From: Saccoglossus kowalevskii
Taxonomy: Eukaryota > Hemichordata > Enteropneusta > Harrimaniidae
NCBI RefSeq assembly: GCF_000003605.2
Contig: NW_003137823.1
Coordinates: 776,044 to 821,786, forward strand
Length of the DNA stretch: 45,743 nt
Direction of reading: 5' to 3'
A model generated the notes under the pieces. The model was given only the letters and a program-made list of their open reading frames with translations, did not search any database and had not been told where the DNA came from. Position 1 is the stretch's first letter. Every line of letters begins with the position of its first letter. Of this stretch, positions 1 through 13,087 are shown piece by piece. Both the position numbers and the translations under genes were made by a program.

Positions 1-3000
1 TAAGAACAATGAGTCTGTCAGACCCTGACCTTAAATTGAACTCTCTCTGTCATACCCAAGTAATCAAATATTATACCATATCCCTTTAATAAGAAATATT
101 GTTTACTTCATTATTATAGTGCAGCTTGGTACAATTTGAAATATCCGGCTTAGGGAAATTGATTTTATCTGATGATAGAATTATAGTGCTGGTATTTATT
201 GATTATTAAATCTCAGAAGTAAATGTCAATGATTTTTTTTCTCTTCTTTGTCCATGGCAATATATTGAGTGCAATGTCAGTCTTAACATTATAATACTTC
301 ATTACTGTCAATTGATTGTAGTAGGTGTTTTATACAGTACCATATTAAACCATGGTTTCTTATTTCAGAATTTAATAACATTACTTTTTCATGAGTTTTT
401 AAGACTTACAGCTTTTCTGTTTCTTTAGTATTGTTACCATGTAAGCAGCAAATTATTAGTTGTGTGTAATGTCATGTTGGTAATATGTATGGAATGTCAA
501 ATCTTATAATATCATTCATTGTGTTGTCTTCTTTTGCATGACATGGTGAGTTGGTTATTAAAGCCTTGTAAGTAGCATGGTTTAGAGTTTGAATCACTCC
601 TACCACAGACAATATTTTACACTATTTTTTCGAATATGCTATGTTACTCGTAGTTGCGTATTTCATTTATTTATATATTTACCAGTACTATAAAAACACT
701 TCATCAAGCTGAAAATCTGCAAATATGAGAAATAGCCATGAAAATGTACATGCCAAAGACAATGGCGTGTGAAATGTTCAGCTTGAAAAATGTGTGAATG
801 AGATTAGAAATGTAATTCTATCGAAGCGACCTGAATATTCAGTTTGTTGTCTTTTTAAAATTTCGTAGAGACTGATTCAGCTTGTTCAGTTGATTCTCGA
901 AGAATGGGTAATAACACATTTACTGCATTTGTATTTATAAAGAGGTTATGGGTTGGATTCTTATTTACCTGACTTCTCCACTCAGTTGTATAATTAGACT
1001 TTGATTATCCTGCCCTACCTACATGTACATGTATTGGGATTGGGGACTGGCTTTCCATTGAATGAGAATGATGAAATCTGACAGACACATGCTATTCTTC
1101 ACTTTGTGTGCATACTAAAACACACTACCAACCTCAACAAGATTGTGAGTTCTATAACACATAAGCTGCTTTTCTGCTGTCAGCAAGCTAGGCTTTCAGT
1201 TCAAAAATCTTGGTTCTTACAGATGTTCTAAATATCTTAATGTAAGTTGGTCTTTTTTCAAAGGCTTCAGAAAAGTCTTGACAACTCAAAATTTGCAGCT
1301 GTGGATTACTTGCCTTCACTTCAGCAGATGCCTATCAATGATACTGAGTATGAATTAAAATGAATATTTTGATTGTCTAAATTAAAGGGGAAGTCAAGCC
1401 AAACAAATCCCCCCCCCCCCACCAAGAAAAAGCTCCACAAATATAGGAGAATGCAATTTACAGTTTTTCTCTAAATATCTTTAATGTAGCAATTTGTCTG
1501 ACCATATAAGCAGCACTTTTTTAGTGCTAGGGTTGTTCTCTTAAATGAAACCAATAAATCCTAACATAGATAACAATTTAATAATATAACGTCATTAGTT
1601 TTCATTTAGTTGTGGAAACAATGCAGCTTGTTGGAAATAGAATTGTTAAAGTCACTGAATACAAACATACTATGGTTGCTCAGTGGCACTCACGTTATGT
1701 TTTCGCTGGCATTCCTAGCTGTGATTTCTCACTAAATGAACGCTACATGCAGGGAAACATATAGTAACTGTAAGGTTATCCCGAGAATAACCCAATTAAA
1801 TTATGCACTCGTGCAGTGCAGGATCTTGTCAGCCCATACATGTAGAAACACTGTTCTGCTTTTGTTGCATACTTTGTAGTGTTCATGTATACCGACGTAG
1901 TACATGTATTATGATATATTGATGTTTTATTTGCATAAGTAGGATTCGAGACGAGCTCATCGTCTTTGTGAAGGTTAGACATTGATTCTATTTTATAATT
2001 CAATTGCCACATCACATTCCATATATACAAGGTATTGATTTATTGACGACTACATCGTCTTATTGTTTGTATTGATTATAAAAGTTATGTTGACTACTAC
2101 CTCTTAAAATCTGCAACTAAAGTAGATAATACACAGGGGTATACACCTTTCCTAGTCATGAACAGTGCTCATTGAAATCATGCGTTGATGCAAACACACT
2201 ATAATTATATAAAACTTGTGCATTCCATGTGTGTGTCAATCAAAGTTGCTCTAACACTGCATCTAACTAACTAGATACTTTAGTTTTACAAAAAATATGA
2301 TGTGATCTGAGCCATCTTACTACTAATGTTTTAAATTTTTTTTTTTATTGAAATCAGTAATAATAAAATCTAGTAAAAATGCTATAATTTGCAATAAAAA
2401 TGCTTTGGGAATCAGTAAAATGAAAATTATGAATTACCCTCTCTATTGTAGACAATAGCCGGTGAATTCTCCAATAAATCTTTGATGTTATATAAAGCAT
2501 TTATACATTGTGTGAGGGCGCTGTTTCTTTATTGTCTTTTATACTACATGTACATGTGGTTTTAAAAATGGTGAATTCTGTGATGGTGGCCTACAATTAT
2601 AAGAATGTTATCACCAACATGGATTTAGATGTCAAAATATCTAGTCCTGCAATCATATCAAATTTACTTATATGTGAATTGTCATGTACAGTAGTCATTT
2701 CAGTTTTACAGACACTTATCTCAAGGATCTCTGTAGCTGCTGCCAAGTGTATAATAAATGACAGTCAGTTTAATCCTGTATCTCCACTTCTAATTAAAGA
2801 ATTGATTGTACACACATTAATGTACAAGTGTGTTCCATTATAACGTCACAATCCAACGCTGGTTGTGTACAATGTAGTCAATTTAATTTGTCGTATATCG
2901 AACAGAAAAGTCAATTTACGTCGGCAGAAGAACTGTAATTTGCCTGCATTGTGTGATCAATAAGCAAAAGGAAGAATGATCCATGGAAGAATGCGTTCAT

Positions 3001-3714
3001 TGAAACTGCTATACAGACTTTCAGGTGTGTTTAAGTGGACAAAATTGCTTGTACTTTTGTTAGTTGTTATTGGGAGTGTATTATGGAATTGAAGTTGACA
3101 TCTGAGATGTGATGAGTTCATTGTATAAAGTTGAAAGGTCCTGTTGTACTGTTTTTTTTAGAGGTGTATAACTGATGAGATATAAAATGCATTAAGAAGT
3201 TTTAGAAATTGTGAACATGAAATTGGGTATACCCAGAAAACACTGAAGTTCAACCCCTGCTAGCTTGTTTAAAATAATATATCATCTGATATTGCTTGGT
3301 TGTAGAGTAGGTTGATGATATAACCCAATAATTAGTGCATAAGATTTGTATTTATGTTAATTCACAGGGTGTGCAAATTCTTTTTGATGATCATCTTAAT
3401 GTACAAATACATGTTCAGAATAAACTTTCAGACAACATACCCAGTACATGTAGTTATCAAAGTTAGCATAATTACATCACATGAGTCCTTGTTATTCTGT
3501 CTGTGAGGAATGCAGTATTGTTGCACAATTTTTTTTGTCTGCATGCCATTTGAACTCTGAAACGATGACGTATAATGTGAATATCATGATGTTGACCATA
3601 CATACCATTGTCATTTCAGCTCTGATATTTACACAACTGTGAATGATATGCACCTTACACATGTTAATTAATAGTGATTCATTAGCGACTTTTGGAAACA
3701 CATCGTATGGATAT
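1..3714. other. AT-rich non-coding DNA, probably KIDINS220 intron or upstream
   Basis: I see no exon in this stretch. The open frames are short, start at random and resemble no known protein. It holds a 12-base poly-C run (1409-1420) and several TACATGTA palindromes (for example near 1022, 1838, 1906, 2546 and 3448). By position it is probably intronic sequence of the plus-strand KIDINS220 gene, whose 5' exons are not in the window. This is inference from context. Confidence 0.5.
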
Positions 3715-4775
3715 TAGTCCCCGTTCGGACGAAGTCCGAAAACGGGGACTTATAATTCGGTCTCCGTCCATGCGTCCGTCCGGAGTCATATCTCAGAATC
3801 CCTTGGACCGATTCCGTTCATTCTTTGCATGTGCCTAGTACTTTATGTGGTACATATGCACATGCAGTGGTTTAGCGATTCGATTCAAAATGGCCGACTG
3901 GCAGCCATCTTGTTTTTTGATAATGTTGTATTTTGGACATGTTTTGTCAGTTTTCGTTTAAACTTGGTACATAGATTATACATGTTAGGATACATGTCCA
4001 TGATGATTTATTTCACAATTGGGTCAAAGATGGCCGACTCGCAGCCATCTTGTTTTTTGAAAATGTTGTATTTTGGACATGCTTTGTCAGTTTTCATTCA
4101 AATTTAGTACATAGATCATACATGTTAGGGTACATGTCCCCGACTATCCGTGAGTTCCTGAGTCTGTCCGTCCATCCGTGTGTCCGTCCGTCCATGCGTC
4201 AGTCTGTCCAGAGTCATATTTTAGAATCCTGTGGACCGATTCCATTCATTCTTTGCATGTGCCTAGTACCTTATGTGGGACATAAGCACATGCAGTGGTT
4301 TAGTGATTCGATTCAAAATGGCCAACTGGCAGCCATCTTGTTTTTTGAAAATGTTGTATTTTGGACATGCTTTGTTAGTTGTCATTCAAACTTGGTACAT
4401 AGATTATACATGTTAGGATACATGTCCATGACGATTTATTTCGCAATTGGATCAAAGATGGTCGACTGGCAGGCATCTTTTTTTTTTCTTTTTTTTTATG
4501 CGGTATCTTGAAAGTGCTCTGTCAATTTTCATTCAAATTTGGCACATGTACTTTATACATGCTAGGATGCATGTCCATGACAATTTGTTTCAAAATCTGG
4601 TCAAGGATGGCTGATTGACAGCCATCTGACTTTTTGGCCTTACTACTATATTTCCACAATTTATGTACCATTTTCATAAATATCTGGCACATACATCATA
4701 CATATCAGTGTGTTTCATAATCAGATCAAAGATGGCCGAATAACGGCTGTTCTTATTTTTGGCCATATTACTTCT
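3715..4775 (+). repeat. Dispersed repeat family A, copy 1
   Basis: It begins with a near-palindromic end at 3715-3752 (GTCCCCGTT CGGAC GAA GTCCG AAAACGGGGAC), followed by GTCC-rich simple sequence and a tandem series of roughly 120-130 bp units, each with a core like AAAATGGCCGAC.GGCAGCC. The segment from about 3780 recurs from about 4207, so part of the element is internally duplicated. Two relatives lie in reverse orientation in MOSPD2 introns, each ending in CGTTCGAACAGGGACTAA or close to it (about 31145-33983 and 37195-37770). The right border is approximate. The family looks like a non-autonomous transposon, but I cannot assign a superfamily. Confidence 0.6.
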
Positions 4776-7700
4776 ACAAGGAACACGTGTTTTGATGTAA
4801 ATAAACAATCTATTGTATACGCCACTTGGAACTCAAGTTTCAAGGACACGCTTGCGACAACCCCTCCGCTTTAATATGACAAGCACAAAGAGAACTTTCA
4901 AAAATTTGAAACGGGAACTGTGTCATTTTCAATGACTTGTTTCATACAATATAAGTTTGATTGGAATCTTGTATTAAATTCTTCACAAAGCTAGCATGAC
5001 ATTTTAACCTGTTTGTATTGTTGAGAATGATGTAAGAACTTAGTAAGAATTTATACATATAGTTTATATGCAGTGTCACTAGGGTTACTGATTTCAGTGA
5101 TATGAGAATGCGATCAGTCTATTATAAATACCCAGAGACTGTCTTACTAGCATGTGTACAGTGTCATTATACAGCTTTGATATAAAGTGAGTGTAATATC
5201 CTTGCTGGAGACCCGCCAACTGGGAAATTATCAAGTCAATGTCGTAGTTGGCTACCTTGCAGCAATAGAAACTTAATAGAATTTATCCCAAGCTAGAGAA
5301 CGAATGAAATTAAATTAGTTTCAAGTTCATTGAAGTCTTATTCATCTCAAAGGTTTTATCTTGTACTTATTTGGCGGAAGTGACCACAGGTCAAGCACTT
5401 TCATTTCTTTATTAGTGTGTACGTGATGGGGAATTGTTCTATCAGTGAGTCATCTGAGTTCAGCAAACCGTAAAAAGTGGGCTACATTTACAAGTGTTTA
5501 TTTTCCCTTTATCATTGCTATGCTGCAATTCAAATGCATTTTCAAAATCAGTTGCTAGCCTTATAGTATAAAATATTTTTTTTAGTTTGATTGTATTGAA
5601 CTTTAATAGCCTTATATTTTCTGTATTACAAGCACATCTCAAATAGAAGAGCATATAAACCATAAATTGCATTTGTTGTATTATTACTTATTTTGATCAC
5701 AAAAACAACTCTGTAATTTACATGCATTTAATTCAAATATTTAATAAATTACATGTAATAGATCTGTCTGAGCCATGAAATATTTAATTTTTCAAAACAA
5801 GACACATTTTGTATCATTATTTCCCTTCCTCCATCATATCAGTAATGAGGAAAAAATTTAAATGTGTTATTCCAGATGATATAAAAGTTGCATTACAATA
5901 ACATTGCAGAGTTCATTCATTCATTCTAGTACTTAAAAGCTGAACAAGTTTAACAGCGTAATCCAACGTATGTAGAGTAAATTTTTCTACTTGAAACCAT
6001 GAAGCTGTAATTGCTGTACACTAATGTTGTTAGGCATTCTTTGTTGGTACCTGATAATCAGATTCTGTACAAACTCATACTGAGAGCTTTATTTTATTTC
6101 TTAATAATTACTCCGGTTTATGTCACGGAGATGAAAACTTGTATTAGTTTTACAAATGTGTGTCAGACAAATTGTAGCAATTTGGATGTTAATCAGACAA
6201 GTATCGTTTAATATGCATGGCATCAAACCAACTGTATGTCTGTGGCAATAAATTACTGAATATCTCGAATGAGGATTAGACCATGGTGAAACAATCCAAT
6301 TGCTGAGATTGCTTTTCATCTTCTGCATGTACCAGCCAATATAATAAGAAATTTTTTTTTTTAATTTGAAAGAAAGGACACTTTAGTAATGAGTTATAGC
6401 TATATATCTGTTATACGTAACTCTCCTCCATCATGTTTGACTGGTGTAGTTTATTGAATTTGGATCCTGATTTCTGGTATACATATAAGTGATAGTTTTC
6501 TGGAAATTATGAGCTAATTATATTAGTAATAACTAAATAATGAGCATTTGCCACGCTTGTAAATTTTGATAGATCAACCGTTAAAGCACCACAGTTGTCT
6601 TGTTGTTTCATTTTCAATATGAGTCTTCTACAATGTACAGTTTAAAGTATACAGCACTAAAATATTTAGTCATGTTTGTTATGAATGTAATGCACACTGC
6701 AGTATTTACATAATATCTGATCTGATCATGCTTCTGCACATTATGTTAAATACTACTTTTAATTGTTTTAATTAATAGTATGTACCGGTATTTATCTGAA
6801 AGCTGTGAAAATCCATATTTAATATTGAATATACATTAAGTGCTCACAATGTCATTTTCAATTGCAGTATTGAAAGGTGTGCATTTAATGTCATCTATCG
6901 TTGTCTTATGAACATATGAACAGTTGATTAGTAAAATTGCATTCATTCTTTAGAGAGAATCTCAAGAGACTGAAAGAGGTTGCCCTGATGTCATCATCAT
7001 TCGGGCAACTGGTCTTGATGATGGATTTTACACTTCAAATTCCATGGCTTGTGGATATTAATATAACCTGCATTATCTGTATAGACACTGCGAACTCATG
7101 GTTCAACAAGTGGAGTTTTATGGGTCTTTGACTCGAAATTCTCACTTTTATATATGCTGAAAAACATTCTGGTCACTTCATCACAAGTGCGCATCTCCAG
7201 ATGGAACAGGTCAGGTTGCAAAGTCGTGAGTTTTACCCTAAAGTAATATGGCATTAAACCGCGTCAAATTCTCAGCATCGTCAAACTATCTGCCTTCAGT
7301 GTCACTGCATGTCAGTACTTTAAGTTGGCTGCTGCTGTTTGTAGATTGTATCGTTAAGAATTCCCAAATTGAGAACATATCCATAAGCTATGCTAGACTT
7401 GATTGTGTTGGGACAATCTAGGCATCTTTTATTTAACACCTCAGGAATAAATTATTGATCATACTCACAAAAACTACATATAGCTTTCAGTAGAACTACG
7501 GGAAACAATGCCATCGGGGAACATTCACAGGTGTTGTATTTACATCACAGAAACCGCTGATCATAAAGCGATTTTGACAATAATGTTGCTCCCACAGGCC
7601 TACATGTATATGTGATGTAGAAATATTGAGGCTGGAATGTCTAATCTTTGTCTTGTGTAGCTATCAGTAATTGCCATGTTTTCTGGATCAAAGGATTAAT

Positions 7701-9021
7701 GTGTTTTAATATTAATTGTGAAATATTCAAGTCTTATTTTTAAATAATAATGACAATCATTTCAGGTTTTTCTTACATATGATTCAAATTGAAATGAGAA
7801 GTTGTGATTCACTGTTGCATCCAATTACAGTCCAGGAATTGTAGTGACTACAAATTTAGAATTTCTGTGAAAACAAAAACAACAACAACAATGAATGAAT
7901 GAATGAATGAATAATGGATGAATGAATGATTTTTTGAACCAAGTTGTACAGGTACAAGTAAAACAATTTTGTAGCAGTTCCAAAAGCCAGATCCAAACCT
8001 GAATTTGACTGATCTTATAGCAAAACAAATATTGACTTTGACCTTTATAGGGTTACAATAAAGGCAAAAGATATTAGACAACTGTAATTTTACAACCAGT
8101 ATTTCTAGACATTTTTTGTTTTTAATTTTGACCATTGTATTCATCAAATTGGGAAGCTGAAAAGATCTCCAATCTATGGCTGCAATGATTATTATTCATA
8201 ATTGAATGTTTAGTTCATATATCACATAATTTGGACAAACTCAATTTGAACGCATCTTAACCCTTTCACGATATCATTGTCACTTTCCACAAATAGTTTG
8301 GTTCACATTATACATACTTTTAATCATTCAATCTCTATAGAGATGAGCAGTAGTACTGACGCTTTCTGTTGAATTTACAGATTATCAGTTAAAACTGCTC
8401 ACATTTTGTTAAACACACTGCCTTTATCTGGCTAAATTCAACATACTTCCATGAGTGCTGGAACTGTTGCATTATGGGATACAAATTAATAGGCTGTAGT
8501 CACTATGCAGCGCATATTCAAATTTTATATAATTTGACATCAGAGTTACCTCGCATGGGACCCATACTAAACACAACTTGGCATGGCGACTATAACCCTA
8601 TTTTTCAACTGATTATTGTAACTTATATTGAGATTTTATTTGTAGCCTGAAACTACTGTCAGTTTGGTCAAATTACTTTGATTCAATTTTGACTTGTGCT
8701 AGTAATTACTACTAGTCTAATTACTGATTCATTGATATGTTTATTATTTAATTATACAATCTAATATTGAAAATTATTGAACAGTCATACGCTGCAGGTT
8801 ATATCGTCAGCATCTCTGTGACACAAATGATCCCAATTTCATTTGAGATTGAGGTTATGTTACTTTTTTGCTGTCTGTAATAGCACCGTCTGTGTTGTAC
8901 GTGTGCTTTAACACATGCGTGTTTGTTGTTGTCATCTTTCAAATTCAATATGCAACTTTGAAATGTGATATACAATAAAACAAGTACTGCATTTTCTCCA
9001 AATTTAGAAGCACATCTTCAA
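4776..9021. other. AT-rich non-coding DNA, no recognised exon
   Basis: No open frame here resembles a known protein. An AAC run followed by a GAAT microsatellite lies at about 7877-7930. Short stretches with splice-like borders (about 6957-7014 and 7190-7225) were examined and not accepted as exons. Probably intronic to KIDINS220. Confidence 0.45.
7877..7930. repeat. AAC and GAAT microsatellites
   Basis: An AAC run passes directly into about eight copies of GAAT with one interruption (ATAATGGATG). Simple sequence, no coding signal. Confidence 0.85.
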
Positions 9022-9321
9022 TTCTCGGGAGCAAAACCTTGGGTATTTTTAACGTCTGGCAACCATAATCGGTAAAAACGATGGGATAGTTGAACAGTGT
9101 AGCCAGATTATCCATATACAAAATGTACATGTATGTGAAACATATATAAATTTTGTTGTTCAGGATTGTCTTGTAGTTAAGTTTGTGCTGTTTTCTTGAC
9201 TTTAGCTGTCTCTTCGACCCATGTTCCATAACTGCTTGCCCCGAGCTCATAGAAATACATGGTTCAGTGGTGAATGTCTGAGCAGCATATAACGTTCTAT
9301 GACGTGATCCGTCCCCGAGAA
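9022..9321 (-). mobile_element. TIR family C element (MITE-like), reverse copy
   Basis: About 300 bp bounded by inverted ends TTCTCGGGAGC (left) and GTCCCCGAGAA (right). The right flank is TA and the left flank is AA, consistent with a decayed TA target duplication. Its reverse complement matches the element at 18461-18787 throughout (landmarks TGTATTTCTATG, TCAAGAAAAC.GCACAAA and TGGTTGCCAG). Non-autonomous: no transposase reading frame. Confidence 0.65.
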
Positions 9322-9613
9322 TAGAAGCATACCTAAACTAAAATTTGCATTTATTGTATTTTTATTGTACCCTATTAAAGTGAGTGTGTTTGGAGATCAT
9401 TATTCGATCCAATTTAACTATGGGAGAACTTCAGGTAAGGTCCAAAAATCAACACCCAATTATTTGTTGCCGAAAATTCCCAATATTTATATGGTAGTAC
9501 AATGTTTGTACTCGAAACATACAAAAAAGTCAGTATTAACTTGACATGGAATATTTTTGCTTCCAAAATATTTTTGTTGTTTCAATTCTGTTGCGCTTAT
9601 TCAGTTGTCTTCT

Positions 9614-10338
9614 ATGATATGAAAATGAATACATCCTGTGCATTGATAAATACATGATATGAAAATGAATACATCCTGTGCATTGATAAATACATGGTAT
9701 GAAAATGAATACATCCTGTGCATTGATAATACATGATATGAAAATGAATACATCCTGTGCATTGATAAATACATGATATGAAAATGAATACATCCTGTGC
9801 ATTGATAAATACATGATATGAAAATGAATACATCCTGTGCATTGATAAATACATGATATGAAAATGAATACATCCTGTGCATTGATAAATACATGATATG
9901 AAAATGAATACATCCTGTGCATTGATAAATACATGATATGAAAATGAATACATCCTGTGCATTGATAAATACATGATATGAAAATGAATACATCCTGTGC
10001 ATTGATAAATACATGATATGAAAATGAATACATCCTGTGCATTGATAAATACATGATATGAAAATGAATACATCCTGTGCATTGATAAATACATGATATG
10101 AAAATGAATACATCCTGTGCATTGATAAATACATGATATGAAAATGAATACATCCTGTGCATTGATAAATACATGATATGAAAATGAATACATCCTGTGC
10201 ATTGATAAATACATGATATGAAAATGAATACATCCTGTGCATTGATAAATACATGATATGAAAATGAATACATCCTGTGCATTGATAAATACATGATATG
10301 AAAATGAATACATCCTGTGCATTGATAAATACATGATA
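9614..10338. repeat. 40-bp minisatellite, 18 copies
   Basis: The unit starts ATGATATGAAAATGAATAC and recurs every 40 bp. Eighteen complete units plus a partial one are present. They are nearly identical: one unit has ATGGTATG for ATGATATG and one lacks a single A (39 bp, about 9728). Because 40 is not a multiple of 3 and the unit lacks a stop in any minus-strand frame, three overlapping minus-strand frames of about 245 codons stay open. That is a consequence of the repeat, not evidence of a gene. The high identity points to recent expansion. Confidence 0.95.
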
Positions 10339-12860
10339 CATCCCATTAGTATAATACTTATAAATACATTCGCTATGTAATTAGGAGAAAATACTTACAG
10401 CATCTCACAAATCAAGCCATATGTCATATAAGATACTCTTTAACCCAGTACTTATTCAACTATTTTGACTATTTGGTTTTTGTCATTAGGTCATTTATAT
10501 AAACAAATTAATGCATAGGAATAGGATGAAGTTTATTATGGTATTTTGAAATTCTATGGGAAGCATTATTTCTATAGTTCACTGTGCAAGTTAGTTTCTT
10601 TTATAATTAGCGTATATACCACTAATAGTTGATACTGAAGCAGGGTAGGATTCATTAGGGGTTGCCATACCTCTTGCAATTTTGAAATTCAATACAGTGT
10701 ATCTTGAATGATCATTTCAATACATACACGTACATACTGTATAATTGGTCTGTTAAAAGTGTATCTTCAATAGAAGAATACAATATACCGAAAATTGTAA
10801 TTATTGTATACTGGATCATTAAAATATGACCTACTTTAACCATAGATACATCTCTGCAAATATGCAAATACAATAGACCAAATACCGTACCCACAATTCT
10901 TAGGCATGGGCAAGGCTAGACCAGTTGGATCACTATTTTTCTAATTTACAATGTATTATATTTTCAGTTATTAATGTACAAACCTAATGGATGTCATTGT
11001 TTTACAATTTTCCATAAGCCACTTTATTGAATAGTTAAAATGCAAATTGTAAAAGAATAATTTTCAGTTTGATAATCCCTGGTAACAGCTTGATTGCAAA
11101 TGTTTGAAGTGCCATAGAGCACAGTGGTGAGCACATTAACTGTATTTATTTGCATGAATGTCTGCCTTATGTTAGTTTGCAATCCATTTTAACCATGGGG
11201 TGTGAAATATAATACAGATTAAATAGGATAGTCAGTGACATTAAATCAATGTTGTTTATGGGTACCAAGGTATTTCTTCTCAAAAGCTGTATTCAGTATC
11301 ATGGATTGCAAGCCTGTTTTTCTACCCCCAAAAATACGATATGTTTTCTAGCTTTTATTTATAAGTGCATTTTGTATCTTTCATGTTAATTCAATAATCA
11401 TTTTGTTTCAGTTTTATTCAATTCATTCTCTGGTTGATATATTAGATTTTTATATAATTGTGGGTAATTTTCAAAAAAAAATTCTATGTACATAGTGTTA
11501 GAATATTGAAATTAGTTTCTTTAGAAATTTTCAGAAGAAAAACAAAAGGATAGGTAGCAACAGGCGAGTTTAATTAAATATGAAATTATTTACATAGGAC
11601 CTGGTATCATTTGTTCATACATGTATAAGGATGATGCAATGAGTCAACCATTGTTTTCAGTTGATAACCTCTAATGTCAAAACGACATGATCTTAAGGAA
11701 TTACTCTTACGAATCATGGGCATTAATTAATTAGGTAAATTGTTTTAGTGTGTCAGTGATATTATTTTTCAAAATTTGTCAGTTATTGTCATTGTACAAT
11801 GCGGTAATTGTTATTATCTAGCCTAGAATTCTTGTATCCTAACCCATACAGTATCGTATACTTGGGTTTTCATTGCACATTGTTCAAGCACACACAGACT
11901 GATGGCGTTCTAGCTTGTATATTAGCATGAATATTTATTACTAGGGTAATACTGATATTCCCTATTGTCATGTGAAAATACCCAGACTCTTGATATGCAC
12001 CACTATCAATCAGCAAGTTTTAAAATGTTGTGAAAACAATGCATTAAGCACTGGTTGTTATACTTACATGGGACTATATTGGGTACAAGGACATCTTCCA
12101 TAATATATTTAACTGATATTTGCCTTGTCAGTTTTATAATATTTGATATGACAGACATATTGGTCACTGTCCTGTATAAAGGGATGTGATATTGTTGAAA
12201 GCAACACAGAAAAGATGATATGAAAATTCAATGATTAAACAGCGCATTTAAGGATTAAAAAACACACTAAAGTGAAATGATTCACTTGTCACAGCTGCAT
12301 TGTGGTACTTTAGTATTTGTGTTGATTGTCAAAACTTTATGTTGAGAGTCTTAATGCCATGTGCATTACCATTCATTTTGTACACATGTCTACTTATATT
12401 CGGTTCCTGTATTAAGTGATTCAAAGACTGCCAATGACAGCTGTCACTTGGAGTTATCCGTTGTATGCTGATAAAAGGCTACCATACTTGAGTTCAAATC
12501 TTGGTTGCCTTTAAGGCTGATTACTATTCATTGTTATGGTGTGTAATTGCATTTCAAATATTGTGTTAAATCTGCTGGTCTGTAGCAGTAATGCATTTAA
12601 CTTGTCATTTAAACTATACAAGGTTATGTCTGACAATTGATCGAGAATTGTCATTAGAATTGCAAAAAAAAGTAGGATTATTCCAAAATATAGAAACGGC
12701 TTTTGCCTCGATATAGCTAGCTACATGATTTCCATAGTGGTGTAACTGTAATTTGGAATAAATACTGCCCTCTATTGACAGCTCTATACAGCTACCATTG
12801 AGGGTGCTGTTTATTCAAAGAATCCACTTTACTCATTTCTATGTTTTTGTTTTCTTACAG
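10339..12860. other. AT-rich sequence upstream of a KIDINS220 exon
   Basis: No exon is seen. The stretch ends in a T-rich tract and the acceptor TTTTGTTTTCTTACAG at 12845-12860, which opens the next KIDINS220 exon. It is therefore intron at least at its 3' end. Confidence 0.6.
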
Positions 12861-13087
12861 ATATCCACCAAACTCACGATGGTAGTATTTTGGTTCACAA
12901 TCCTTACGCTCCAAGTGGAGGCGGCGGTGGCACTGGGAGAGGAGGACCTTCTGGTAGCTTAATGTCTCCTCGTAGTTCTTGGTATGGTGGACAGTACGGT
13001 GCCAATGGTAACTTTTCTCGTGGTGGATGGAAGCGAATGAGTTTACCCAGTCCAGGCACACATCTTGGTGCTTACAATGCAGGACAG
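12861..13087 (+). CDS. KIDINS220: KIDINS220 internal exon (Gly-rich linker between KAP and SAM)
   Basis: Acceptor CTTACAG at 12854-12860, donor CAG|GTAGGC after 13087. The exon starts with the last two bases (AT) of a split codon, so the upstream exon must end with one extra base. It reads IHQTHDGSILVHNPYAPSGG and continues Gly/Ser-rich to YNAGQ. In vertebrates a Pro/Gly/Ser-rich linker occupies the same place between the KAP and SAM domains. If the following intron is retained, the frame stops at 13109-13111 after seven more residues. Confidence 0.88.

Noticed and set aside
4050..4511. 153-codon plus-strand frame
   Set aside because: It lies in dispersed repeat family A and reads through its internal duplication. 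No similarity to known proteins.
6957..7014. Possible KIDINS220 exon (TTCTTTAG acceptor, frame RESQETERGCPDVIIIRAT)
   Set aside because: Donor GTCTTG is poor, the peptide resembles nothing in the KAP-to-SAM region, and the phase match alone is weak evidence.
7190..7226. Possible micro-exon CASPDGTGQVAKS with GTGAGT donor
   Set aside because: Only the donor is convincing. The acceptor is weak and the peptide is not recognised.
8945..9250. 101-codon minus-strand frame
   Set aside because: It overlaps the family C inverted-repeat element; its sequence is explained by the transposon.
9536..10346. Three overlapping minus-strand frames of about 245-250 codons, reading as a repeated peptide
   Set aside because: They lie wholly in the 40-bp minisatellite. 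All three frames give the same 40-residue cycle because the period is not a multiple of three. No splice or start evidence.
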